A stretch of DNA of 13,522 nucleotides from Chthoniobacter flavus. GTDB lineage: Bacteria > Verrucomicrobiota > Verrucomicrobiia > Chthoniobacterales > DYNR01. The DNA lies in contig DYNR01000038.1 of the NCBI GenBank assembly GCA_020720945.1, positions 1 through 13,522 on the forward strand, given 5' to 3'. The notes below the pieces were generated by a model. That model saw nothing but the letters and a program-made list of their open reading frames with translations, did not search any database and had not been told where the DNA came from. This document shows, piece by piece, positions 1-7,838 of the stretch. Made by a program: the position numbers and the translations under genes. Positions within the stretch are counted from its first letter, which is position 1; each line of letters begins with the position of its first letter.

Positions 1-42
1 CGATGCGAGATTTCATGATGGACTGGCCCTACTTTGTCCTCC

Positions 43-2247
43 CTATTCTCCGCAACGGCAACGGAAGGCACAAACCGACAACGGAGGAAGATCAATTTGC
101 ATCGACCACCCACGCCCTTGCCAATAAATCTCGTCCGCCCACTTGCCCCCGTAATTGCCCACATTGCTCCCGCCGTAAGTCTCGGAATCCGTATTCAAAA
201 CCTCTTCGTAAAAACCGGGTCCAGGCAAGCCGACCCGGTAGGAACCGCGGACGACGGGTGTCGCATTGACGATGAAAACAACTTTTTCGCCGCCGCGACC
301 TTTCCGGATGTAAGACCAAACCGTGTTATCCGCATCGTGGAAATCAACCCAGTCGAAGCCTTCGTAGGAGTCGTCTTCGGAATACAACGCTGGCTCATTC
401 GAATACAGCCAGTTCAAATGCTGGACGAGGCGACTCATCCCGCCGTGCGCCCCGTATTGCGTCAGATGCCAGTCCAAAGATTGCGAGTGGTTCCACTCCG
501 CCCACTGCCCAAACTCCGTGCCTTGGAAAATGAGTTTCTTGCCGGGATGCGACCACATCCACGCCAAAAACATCCGCAAATTCGCAAACTTCTGCCAGTC
601 GTCCCCAGGCATCTTGTTGAGCATCGAGCCTTTCCCGTGAACGACTTCATCGTGGCTGAGCACGAGAATGAAGTGCTCGTGGAAAGCGTAAAGCATCGAG
701 AAAGTGATGTCGCCTTGATGGTATTTCCGGTGGACAGGCTCGCGGGCAATGTAACGCAAACTGTCGTTCATCCACCCCATGTTCCACTTGAACCCAAACC
801 CTAGCCCACCCACATAAGTCGGACGCGAAACTCCAGGCCACGCCGTGGACTCTTCCGCACAAGTCACGATCCCCGGATGCTTGGAATAACATAACTCGTT
901 GAACCGCTTGAGGAAATCAATGGCTTCGAGATTTTCACGCCCGCCGTAACAGTTCGGCACCCACTCGCCGGGTTCGCGGGAATAATCCAAATAAAGCATG
1001 GATGCGACAGCATCGACCCGCAAGCCGTCCAAGTGGTATTGGTCGAGCCAAAACAGCGCATTGCCGTGGAGGAAGTTTTTGACTTCGTTCCGCCCGTAAT
1101 TGAAAATGAGCGTCCCCCAGTCTTTGTGCTCCCCGAGCCTCGGGTCGGCATACTCGTAAATCGGTGTCCCATCGTATTTCGCCAAACCGTGCGCATCCTT
1201 CGGAAAATGCCCTGGCACCCAATCCAGAATCACCCCGATCCCCTCCTGGTGACAACGATCCACAAAATGGCGGAACTCGTCGGGGTTCCCGTAACGGCTC
1301 GTCGGGGCGTAGTAGTTGACCACTTGGTAGCCCCACGACCCGTCAAACGGATGCTCCATCACGGGCATCAGTTCGATGTGCGTGAACCCCATCTCTTTGA
1401 CATAAGGAATCAGCCGATCTGCCACCTCGATGTAGCTCAAATACCGGCCCTCTTCGACATTTTTTTGCCACGAGCCGAGATGGACTTCGTAAATGCTCAT
1501 CGGGGAATTGAACGGGTCGCGGTTGGGCCTCGTCGCCATCCACGAAGAATCCCCCCACACATAGCGGTCGATGTCGAAAACCATGCACGCCGTCTGCTGG
1601 CTGTGCTGGGCGTAAAAAGCGAAGGGGTCGGTCTTGAGAAAAACCTCGCCGTCCGGTCCCCGGAGCTCGAACTTGTAGTGCGTGCCTTCCCCCAAGTTCG
1701 GGATGAAAATTTCCCAAACTCCGGAAGGAACCATCTTCCTCATGCAATGGACTCTGCCGTCCCAGTGGTTCCAGTCGCCAACAACGCTAACCCGTTGCGC
1801 CGCAGGTGCCCACACGGCAAAATGCACGCCCCGCACACCATCCAACTCGACCAGGTGCGCACCGAGTTTCCGGTAGATTTCGTGGTGCGTCCCTTCGTTG
1901 AACAAATAAATGTCCATCTCGCCCAAAACCGGTCCGAAAGAATATGCGTCCCTCTCACTCCACGGTGTCCCGTCGTGGGAAACCATTTCAAGCTTGTAAG
2001 TGAAAGCAGAAGTGACCCCTGGCAAAACGCTCTCGAACAACCCTTCGTCGGCTATTTTTTTGAGCGGGAACCGGCGGCTTTCGTTGTAAGCATCAACGAG
2101 CGTGACCTCGCGGGCATCGGGGCGAAAAACTCGGGCGAGCCATTCTCCACCAGTATGCGGGCGCAAACCAAGAACGCGGAAAATGTCGCAGTGGCGGGCT
2201 TCTACCAACGGGTAAAAATCATCATCGGAAAGGAGGCTAGGATTCAT
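43..2247 (-). CDS. glgB: 1,4-alpha-glucan branching enzyme (GH13, glycogen branching)
   Basis: This cytoplasmic enzyme cuts alpha-1,4 glucan chains and re-attaches them through alpha-1,6 bonds to build branched glycogen. The 734 residues are close to the usual full length of about 730. An N-terminal beta module (about 10-110) is followed by a CBM48 domain (about 138-225; VHFAVWAPAAQRVSVVGDWN) and the GH13 barrel from about 250. Catalytic residues are visible: nucleophile Asp412 in GLRVDAVASM, general acid Glu465 in CAEES, and the His532-Asp533 pair in LSHDEVVHGKGSM. The C-terminal beta domain is complete and ends in a TAG stop. The chosen ATG is preceded by GGAG with a short 4-nt spacer, one of the few Shine-Dalgarno-like sites here. 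It lies 95 nt downstream of the cyclase gene on the same strand, so co-transcription is possible. No other glg gene is in view. The family call is secure. Confidence 0.97.
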   Translation of the reverse strand: MNPSLLSDDDFYPLVEARHCDIFRVLGLRPHTGGEWLARVFRPDAREVTLVDAYNESRRFPLKKIADEGLFESVLPGVTSAFTYKLEMVSHDGTPWSERDAYSFGPVLGEMDIYLFNEGTHHEIYRKLGAHLVELDGVRGVHFAVWAPAAQRVSVVGDWNHWDGRVHCMRKMVPSGVWEIFIPNLGEGTHYKFELRGPDGEVFLKTDPFAFYAQHSQQTACMVFDIDRYVWGDSSWMATRPNRDPFNSPMSIYEVHLGSWQKNVEEGRYLSYIEVADRLIPYVKEMGFTHIELMPVMEHPFDGSWGYQVVNYYAPTSRYGNPDEFRHFVDRCHQEGIGVILDWVPGHFPKDAHGLAKYDGTPIYEYADPRLGEHKDWGTLIFNYGRNEVKNFLHGNALFWLDQYHLDGLRVDAVASMLYLDYSREPGEWVPNCYGGRENLEAIDFLKRFNELCYSKHPGIVTCAEESTAWPGVSRPTYVGGLGFGFKWNMGWMNDSLRYIAREPVHRKYHQGDITFSMLYAFHEHFILVLSHDEVVHGKGSMLNKMPGDDWQKFANLRMFLAWMWSHPGKKLIFQGTEFGQWAEWNHSQSLDWHLTQYGAHGGMSRLVQHLNWLYSNEPALYSEDDSYEGFDWVDFHDADNTVWSYIRKGRGGEKVVFIVNATPVVRGSYRVGLPGPGFYEEVLNTDSETYGGSNVGNYGGKWADEIYWQGRGWSMQIDLPPLSVCAFRCRCGE

Positions 2248-2342
2248 CGGACTCCATCTATCCAGAAATCCCGCGCCTTCTGCAACTCAAATCGAAAACA
2301 TTTCCGCACCCCAGCGCCCCCCAGAGGAAACCCGGCCATCCC

Positions 2343-3254
2343 TCATCTCCCGAATACCTTCACGGGACGGGACTTGCCCTTCAGGGACACTTCCCCCAAA
2401 TCGCGGAACCCATCAACGGGTGCCACCCCCGCGTAAAACGGGTCGGAACAAAGCAGCGAAACCCCCAAGGCTTTGGTCTCTCCCTCCAACCGAAAAACCG
2501 TGTTGACCGCGTCTCCCATGATCGTTGCATCCCGTTGCGCCACAACCCCGATATTCCCGGAACTCACTCTGCCATAGTGCATTGCAACGACGGTCTTCAT
2601 GGGCAAACCGAGCTGCGGCCACACCAGCTTGGACGCCTCTTTTTCCATCTCGCACGCCGTCGCAAACGCGGGCGGACACGCCTCCCCCGCCGCCCCCACC
2701 CAATACGCCAAAATCGCGTCCCCGATGAACTTGTCGATCCTCCCGCCGTGCTTCTCCACCAGCTCCCCAACAATAAAAAACCAGTGCCCGATAAAATGCG
2801 CGACCTCGTTGGGCGGCAACTTTTCCGAGCACGAGCTGAACCCACGCACATCGCACACCAGCATCGCCGCATCAAAAACATCGTGCTTGATTTCTTGGAT
2901 CGTCTGCCCGCTCCCCGCCATCGTTCCCCCCATGTCCTCACCGTCCCCGGAAGAAAAATCAGGCAAATGAAACACCATCTCGGTCGTCCCTACCTTGATG
3001 AGCGACCCTTCCTTCAACTCGACGGGCAAAACAACTTGCCTCCCGTCAACGAAGGAACCGTTGCGACTTCCCAAATCAACAAAATGAAACCTGACCCGGT
3101 CTTGGCAACGGATGACCGCATGCTGCCGCGACACCCGCAAGTCCTCCTCCAAACAAATGTCGCTGGTCTTGCTCCTTCCAATCGTGGCGGTGTTTCCGAT
3201 TTCTAACTCGAAAGGTTCTTGATTTAACAGGCGAAGTGTGAGAGATGCTGGCAT
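2343..3254 (-). CDS. FHA-domain class III adenylate/guanylate cyclase
   Basis: This is a soluble 303-residue signalling enzyme predicted to make a cyclic nucleotide, most likely cAMP, from the triphosphate. An N-terminal FHA domain (about 5-97) carries the phosphothreonine-binding set: GRS with Arg27, SRQHA with Ser42 and His45, and GSRNGSFVDG with Asn65. A linker (98-125) leads to the class III cyclase domain (about 127-275). All six expected catalytic positions appear present: metal-binding Asp135 (CDVRGFS) and Asp179 (KFIGDAILAYW), base-selecting Lys175 and Thr244 (DATIMGDAVN), and transition-state Asn251 and Arg255. Lys plus Thr is the pattern typical of class IIIb cyclases. No signal peptide or membrane segment is seen, so it should act in the cytoplasm. 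It is divergent from the Ser/Thr kinase gene and upstream of glgB. The FHA domain suggests recruitment by a phosphoprotein, the neighbouring kinase being the obvious candidate (inference). ATP over GTP preference is not certain. Confidence 0.93.
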   Translation of the reverse strand: MPASLTLRLLNQEPFELEIGNTATIGRSKTSDICLEEDLRVSRQHAVIRCQDRVRFHFVDLGSRNGSFVDGRQVVLPVELKEGSLIKVGTTEMVFHLPDFSSGDGEDMGGTMAGSGQTIQEIKHDVFDAAMLVCDVRGFSSCSEKLPPNEVAHFIGHWFFIVGELVEKHGGRIDKFIGDAILAYWVGAAGEACPPAFATACEMEKEASKLVWPQLGLPMKTVVAMHYGRVSSGNIGVVAQRDATIMGDAVNTVFRLEGETKALGVSLLCSDPFYAGVAPVDGFRDLGEVSLKGKSRPVKVFGR

Positions 3255-3367
3255 GATTCTTTTGAAAACAGGTGGTGTCCTTAGGGGCGCGATGCAACTC
3301 TGCCACGGAAACTCCGTTCTGGCAAGCTCCGCCTCGCCCTCCTTCCTCGATGCCGCAGAAAAAAACG
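3255..3367. promoter_or_regulatory. Divergent intergenic region between cyclase and kinase genes
   Basis: This 113-nt spacer must hold the start signals for the leftward cyclase-glgB pair and the rightward kinase run. I cannot see a convincing sigma-70 promoter on either strand. TTGAAA at 3262-3267 could be a -35 box, but no -10 partner follows at the right distance. The notable element is the imperfect inverted repeat at 3301-3324. The rightward frame stays open through the spacer back to a GTG at 3272, so part of it could be coding if the kinase starts earlier than assumed. Confidence 0.4.
3301..3324. repeat. Imperfect inverted repeat, candidate operator or leader hairpin
   Basis: Outer arms TGCCA (3301-3305) and TGGCA (3320-3324) enclose inner arms CGGA (3306-3309) and TCCG (3313-3316) around an AAC loop, with three unpaired bases on the right side. 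It gives nine pairs in total and sits in the middle of the divergent spacer, where a shared regulator could act on both directions. It could also be a leader hairpin or chance. Confidence 0.35.
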
Positions 3368-5878
3368 ATGCAACTTTTTAATCATTACGAAGTCATGACC
3401 CGCCCGGACGGGTCGCTCTGGGAACTCGGACGCGGTGCCATGGGGGTCAGCTACCTCGCCAAAGACACCCTCCTGGACCGCGAGGTCGCCCTCAAAGTCG
3501 TCAACGCCCAATTCCTCCAAAACGAGACGGCGCACAAACGCTTCCAGCGGGAAGCGAAAGCCGCCGCGAGCATCACGCACGAAAATGTCGCGATGGTCTA
3601 TCAGTTTGGGCAAGAAGGAGATTCGTTTTTTTACGCGATGGAGTTCATCCGCGGTGAAACCGTCGAACAACTCTTGCTCCGCGAAGGTCCCGTCGCCCCA
3701 AAAAAAGCCGCGGACATCGCCGCCCAAGTCTGCAAAGCTCTCTCCGCCGCCGAAACGAAAGGGCTCATCCACCGCGACATCAAACCCGCCAACCTGATGC
3801 TGACCGAACACGACGGGGCTCTCCGCGTCAAAGTCATCGACTTCGGCCTGGCAAAACCCGCCAACGGCTTTTCGGACGGCGAGGCTACTGTCACCGTCGC
3901 CGGCTTCGTCGGCACCCCTTACTTCGCCAGCCCCGAACAACTCCAAGAGACCGACCTCGACATCCGTTCGGACATCTATTCTCTCGGGGTCACCCTCTGG
4001 TATATGCTCGCGGGAAACCCTCCTTTTTCCGGCACTTTCGCAAACCTCATCGTCCAGCATATCCACTCGGCTTTGCCCATGGAAAAACTGGCCGCCGTCC
4101 CGCCATGCCTCCGCTCCGCACTCGAAAAATCCCTCGAAAAAAAACCGGAAAACCGCTTCCAAAAACCTTCGGATTTCCGCGCCGCCCTGGACGCTTGCAT
4201 GGCGGAACTCAACGGCGTAGCCCCGGCTCCACCCGCTCCCTCCCCCTCCTCTTTGGATACCGCAACTGTCATTGGCTCAACCACTTGGACGGATGGCAAC
4301 GCAACGCAAACGGACGCCTCGGCGACCTTGGCCCCCATTGTCACCCAGCCTCCCTCCACTCCCGCCGCCCCCCCCTTGCCGAACGGTGGATGGATGCCCG
4401 AAACTTCTTCTGCCTCGCAGTGCCTCACGCCGCAATCTGCCACCCCACCCCCTCCTACCCCCTCTTCCCCTCCCCCGCTGGCCCCGGCACCTGCCCCGCA
4501 AATCCCGCCACTCCCCGCCGCTTTGCCCAAGAAAAAAACGAACCCCGTTTTCTTTCTTGTAGCCCTCTTCGCCATGGTTCCGTTGATCGCCGGGATCGCC
4601 GTCGTTTTCTTTTTTGCAAGCAGCAAAACCGCCCAAAAAACTGCGCAAAAAACCGAAGACCTTTCCACGCCATCCCCCGCCCCCAACGCAACACCAACAC
4701 CCCAGCAAACACCTTTGGATCAACCGGGCATCGCAAAGGAACCTGCCGCTTCGCCAACGCAAAAAATCCCCGCATCAACGACTGGCCAACAGGAGCCTGC
4801 CGCCCCCTCCCCGACTCCGCCGTCCTCCCTGCTGGCATCTTTCGCCGCATCCTCTTCGACTCCGTCTCCAGACCCCTCCCCGGAAGCAAAAAGCCTTCTC
4901 GCCCAACAAGAAAAATCTCTTGCCGCTTTCGACAGCAAGTCCAAAGCAAACGAGGATTGGGAACGGGGGCAAGCCGAAGAACAACAGGGAAACATCCCCG
5001 CCGCCATCGAAACCTACCTCGATATGGAAGCAAAATATCCCTCGGACGACCGCGGCCTCAACCGCCTGAAAGTCATTTTCAAAACCATCGGGGACAAACG
5101 CGCCGCCACCGAAGCAACCGAACCGCTCTCCTCCTCGTATGAATCTCTCGCGCAACGCTCCGCAAAAATCGGGGTCGAAAGCGCGATGTTCCTCCTCGGA
5201 AACGCTGCGAAAACTGACGACCCTTACCAGGCGGAAAAATGGTTTTCAAAAGCCGCGAACATGGGCTACCCCCCCGCCATGAACGAGCTCGGGATGCTCT
5301 ACTCCCGCGACCAAAACGAACTCTCCGCAAACCCCGACCGCTCGGTCGAACTCTTCACCCGCTCCAGCGACCTCGGCGACCCCATCGGCAAACTCTACCT
5401 CGCCGATACGCTCATGAACAAAACCGGCCCGTTCTCGGATTTCTACAACCCGCAAAAAGCCATCGCTCTCCTCAAAGAATCCGCTTCCATGGGCGAACCT
5501 CGGGCAATGCGCAAACTCGGCTTCTTCTACGACAAGGGCATCGGCACGCAACCCGATGATTTGAAGGCATTTCAATGGTATGAAAGGGCCTGGCAACACG
5601 GCTACGCAAGAGCCGCCGGAGACCTCGGGATTTTCTACATGACAGGCCGCGGTGTCCCCGCCAAAGACCCCGCCAAAGCCGCCCAGTATTTTGCCGAAGG
5701 CGCAGCGAAACAAGACCCCTTTTGCATGACCCAATACGCGAAGTGTTTGCTCGAAGGCATCGGCGTAAAAAAAGACCCCGCCCTTGCCAGAAAATACTTC
5801 ACCCAAGCGGCGGCAAAGGGGGAGCAAGAAGCCGTCAAACTCTGCCGCGAACAAGGCATCCCCACCACAAAAAAATAA
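3368..5878 (+). CDS. Transmembrane Ser/Thr protein kinase with extracytoplasmic Sel1 repeats
   Basis: This 836-residue membrane protein probably phosphorylates proteins in response to an extracytoplasmic cue. The N-terminal Hanks-type kinase (about 6-280) has a glycine loop GRGAMG, Lys43 in VALKV, Glu62, the catalytic HRDIKPAN with Asp137, DFG at 158-160, and SPE in place of APE at 188-190. Activation-loop threonines 174, 176 and 183 are candidate autophosphorylation sites. A Pro/Ser/Thr-rich linker leads to one membrane span (about 393-417) preceded by KKK, predicting kinase inside and C-terminus outside. A second low-complexity stretch, then a charged helical segment (about 515-600), lead to six Sel1-like repeats (about 603-829). 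The start is uncertain. ATG 3368 sits just before the conserved HYEV start of this kinase type. ATG 3350 and GTG 3272 (868 residues) are in frame, and none has a good Shine-Dalgarno. Its TAA overlaps the next start codon by one base. Confidence 0.93.
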   Translation: MQLFNHYEVMTRPDGSLWELGRGAMGVSYLAKDTLLDREVALKVVNAQFLQNETAHKRFQREAKAAASITHENVAMVYQFGQEGDSFFYAMEFIRGETVEQLLLREGPVAPKKAADIAAQVCKALSAAETKGLIHRDIKPANLMLTEHDGALRVKVIDFGLAKPANGFSDGEATVTVAGFVGTPYFASPEQLQETDLDIRSDIYSLGVTLWYMLAGNPPFSGTFANLIVQHIHSALPMEKLAAVPPCLRSALEKSLEKKPENRFQKPSDFRAALDACMAELNGVAPAPPAPSPSSLDTATVIGSTTWTDGNATQTDASATLAPIVTQPPSTPAAPPLPNGGWMPETSSASQCLTPQSATPPPPTPSSPPPLAPAPAPQIPPLPAALPKKKTNPVFFLVALFAMVPLIAGIAVVFFFASSKTAQKTAQKTEDLSTPSPAPNATPTPQQTPLDQPGIAKEPAASPTQKIPASTTGQQEPAAPSPTPPSSLLASFAASSSTPSPDPSPEAKSLLAQQEKSLAAFDSKSKANEDWERGQAEEQQGNIPAAIETYLDMEAKYPSDDRGLNRLKVIFKTIGDKRAATEATEPLSSSYESLAQRSAKIGVESAMFLLGNAAKTDDPYQAEKWFSKAANMGYPPAMNELGMLYSRDQNELSANPDRSVELFTRSSDLGDPIGKLYLADTLMNKTGPFSDFYNPQKAIALLKESASMGEPRAMRKLGFFYDKGIGTQPDDLKAFQWYERAWQHGYARAAGDLGIFYMTGRGVPAKDPAKAAQYFAEGAAKQDPFCMTQYAKCLLEGIGVKKDPALARKYFTQAAAKGEQEAVKLCREQGIPTTKK

Positions 5879-6789
5879 TGCTCTCCTTTTCGACTTCTTG
5901 GAATATGCACCGCCACACCAGCGGCGAAACGATGGTGGAGGAACTCTTGCGCCTGGGCATCGACACGATCGAGCTTGGACACGGCCTGAAAATCACCCAA
6001 GTCGAGGGAATCATCAAAGTCTTCGAACGGGGCGATGTGAAAATTTCCAGCGTCCACAACTTTTGCCCGCACCCGATGGAAATTCCGGGCGACTCTCCCG
6101 ACTGCTACGAGTTCACCTCCCACCGCGACACCGACCGGCGCCGCGCCACCAAACTGACCTCCGATACAATCGAACTGGCAGCAAGGCTCAAAGCCCGCGC
6201 CGTCGTCCTCCACGGGGGACGCGTCCGCACGATGCGCTGCTACCGCAAGGCATTGGAAATGATCGAAAACGGGGAGTTCCTCACCAAAGCCTACGGCGAC
6301 ATGAAAATCGAAGCCCTCGCCGCCCGCGAAGAATCGGGTCCGAAACGCCTGGAACGCCTCCGCGCTGCCATCGACCACTTCGCCCCCCGCGCCGCGGAAC
6401 TCGGAATCCTCTTGGGCCTGGAAAACCGCGAACGCTACGAAGATGTCCCCTCGGAACGCGAAATGCTCCCGTTCCTCAACCGCTGCGGCCACCCGAACCT
6501 CGGCTACTGGCACGACTTCGGCCACGCCCAAATCAAACACAACATGGCTTTCCTCAACCACAAACAATGGCTGGAATCCGCCGCCCCCCGCCTCGTCGGT
6601 TGCCATGTCCACGATGTCTCTTGGCCGAACCTCGACCACCAGCCCCCCTTCTCCGGCGAAGTCCCTTTCCTGGAACTCGTCCCACTCCTGCCCTCCGATG
6701 TCCCCGTGGTTTTTGAAATGAACCCCGACGCCGAAACGGACGCCGTCCTAGCATCCCGCAAACGCTGGCAACAAACCTTCGAATCATGA
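5878..6789 (+). CDS. Sugar phosphate isomerase/epimerase-like TIM-barrel protein
   Basis: This 303-residue cytoplasmic protein belongs to the xylose-isomerase-like TIM-barrel (AP endonuclease 2) superfamily, whose members isomerise or epimerise sugars or cut abasic DNA using divalent metal. The barrel can be followed through SVHNFCPHP (His60), VVLHGG (His112), LGLENRERYED (Glu182), YWHDFGHAQ (Asp213, His216), GCHVHDVSW (His243, His245) and VVFEMNP (Glu280). These match the usual acidic and histidine metal-ligand positions. The substrate cannot be read from sequence, but the fold and carbohydrate neighbours favour a sugar-type substrate over DNA repair. The ATG shares one base with the kinase stop (TAATG), and the reading frame upstream of it is only a shadow of the kinase gene. 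This arrangement strongly suggests translational coupling to the kinase. The stop overlaps the next gene by four bases (ATGA). Confidence 0.88.
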   Translation: MLSFSTSWNMHRHTSGETMVEELLRLGIDTIELGHGLKITQVEGIIKVFERGDVKISSVHNFCPHPMEIPGDSPDCYEFTSHRDTDRRRATKLTSDTIELAARLKARAVVLHGGRVRTMRCYRKALEMIENGEFLTKAYGDMKIEALAAREESGPKRLERLRAAIDHFAPRAAELGILLGLENRERYEDVPSEREMLPFLNRCGHPNLGYWHDFGHAQIKHNMAFLNHKQWLESAAPRLVGCHVHDVSWPNLDHQPPFSGEVPFLELVPLLPSDVPVVFEMNPDAETDAVLASRKRWQQTFES

Positions 6790-7814
6790 AACGATTTCTC
6801 GTCACCGCCCTCCAAGCCGCCGTCACCACGGCTCTACTCTACTGGATTTTCCAAGACGCCGAAAAGCGCGCCATGATGTGGCAAGCCCTGCAAACCGCGA
6901 ACTGGTGGTGGTTTTTGCCGGGCTTCATCGCCTTGGGCATCAGCATGGTTTTGCAAACTTTCCGCTGGCGCTGGCTCCTCCAAGTCCAAGGCATTTCCCC
7001 GAGCTTCCGCCGCTCTTACGGCATCACCATGATCGGCCTGTTTTTTAACCTCTTCCTCCCCGGAGGAACGGGCGGCGACCTGATCAAAATGTATTATGTC
7101 AGCCGCGAAGCTCCCGGAAAAAAAGCCGCCGCCGTCCTGAGCGTTTTCATGGATCGCGTCGTCGGCTTGCTTGCTCTCATCGCCATCGCCGGTGTCGTCT
7201 GCATCTCTTCGTTCGACGAAATCTGGAGCGCGACCTCCCTCCGTAGCTGGACGATTTCTTTGGGCCTGATCATCGCGGCCGCTTTCGGCTTTCTCTTTTT
7301 CGTCGCGGTCATCGAGTTCTTCCACCTCGGGAAAAAACTCCCCCGCTGGTTGCCGATGCGCCACGCCTTCCTCGAAATGGCCGCTGCATTCTCGACCTAC
7401 GCCCGCTCCGCAAAGCTCTTGACCGCAAGTTTTTTCATCAGCATCCCCACGCACCTCATCATTTTTTATTCCTTCTACTGCGCCGCCCGCGCTTTCACCG
7501 ATGACTTGTCGTTTCCCCAGCTTTTCATCGTCCTCCCGATCATCCTGACGATCGCCGCCATGCCGATCAGCGTGGCGGGACTGGGCGTGCGCGAACAACT
7601 TTTCAAGCTGTTTCTGGGCGCGCTCTTCGGCATACCTGGAGCCATCGCCGTCTTGGTCGGCTTCACCGGTTTTTTGATCAGCGTCGCTTGGGGTGCCGTC
7701 GGCGGACTGATTTATGTTTTTTACCGCCCTTCGGAAAAAAACCCGAAATCAATCTCGGAAATGGAAGCGGAAATGGAACAGCTCGAAGGCGAAATCGAAG
7801 AGGCTGTGGACTGA
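6786..7814 (+). CDS. Flippase-like membrane protein, LPG synthase TM region family (UPF0104/YbhN-like)
   Basis: This 342-residue polytopic inner-membrane protein resembles the transmembrane half of MprF-type lysylphosphatidylglycerol synthases and lacks their soluble aminoacyl-transfer domain. Family hallmarks are visible: TFRWRWLLQVQG (about 58-69), FFNLFLPGGTGGDLIK (86-101), the SVFMDRVVGL stretch with Arg124, and PISVAGLGVREQLF (260-273) near the last segments. About seven or eight hydrophobic spans can be drawn, and the cytoplasm-like tail after residue 315 is highly charged and acidic. Members are generally thought to move or protect lipids or lipid-linked molecules across the membrane, but substrates of stand-alone proteins are mostly unknown. 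The start overlaps the TIM-barrel stop by ATGA, giving a tightly coupled pair that may serve one envelope or glycolipid pathway (inference). The next gene follows after 24 nt. Confidence 0.88.
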   Translation: MKRFLVTALQAAVTTALLYWIFQDAEKRAMMWQALQTANWWWFLPGFIALGISMVLQTFRWRWLLQVQGISPSFRRSYGITMIGLFFNLFLPGGTGGDLIKMYYVSREAPGKKAAAVLSVFMDRVVGLLALIAIAGVVCISSFDEIWSATSLRSWTISLGLIIAAAFGFLFFVAVIEFFHLGKKLPRWLPMRHAFLEMAAAFSTYARSAKLLTASFFISIPTHLIIFYSFYCAARAFTDDLSFPQLFIVLPIILTIAAMPISVAGLGVREQLFKLFLGALFGIPGAIAVLVGFTGFLISVAWGAVGGLIYVFYRPSEKNPKSISEMEAEMEQLEGEIEEAVD

Positions 7815-7838
7815 GCCTCCGCCGGAATCCGCAACCCG

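Noticed and set aside
1033..2436. 467-codon open frame on the plus strand opposite glgB
   Set aside because: It lies antisense to a complete branching enzyme with all catalytic residues and its translation shows no domain. It results from GC-rich codon bias.
3272..3367. N-terminal extension of the kinase from GTG 3272
   Set aside because: It would leave only 17 nt between divergent genes, has no ribosome site, and adds residues not resembling the conserved kinase start. It is kept only as an alternative.
5635..6639. 334-codon minus-strand frame across the kinase/TIM-barrel junction
   Set aside because: It is antisense to two well-supported genes, and the product is low-complexity with no recognisable fold.
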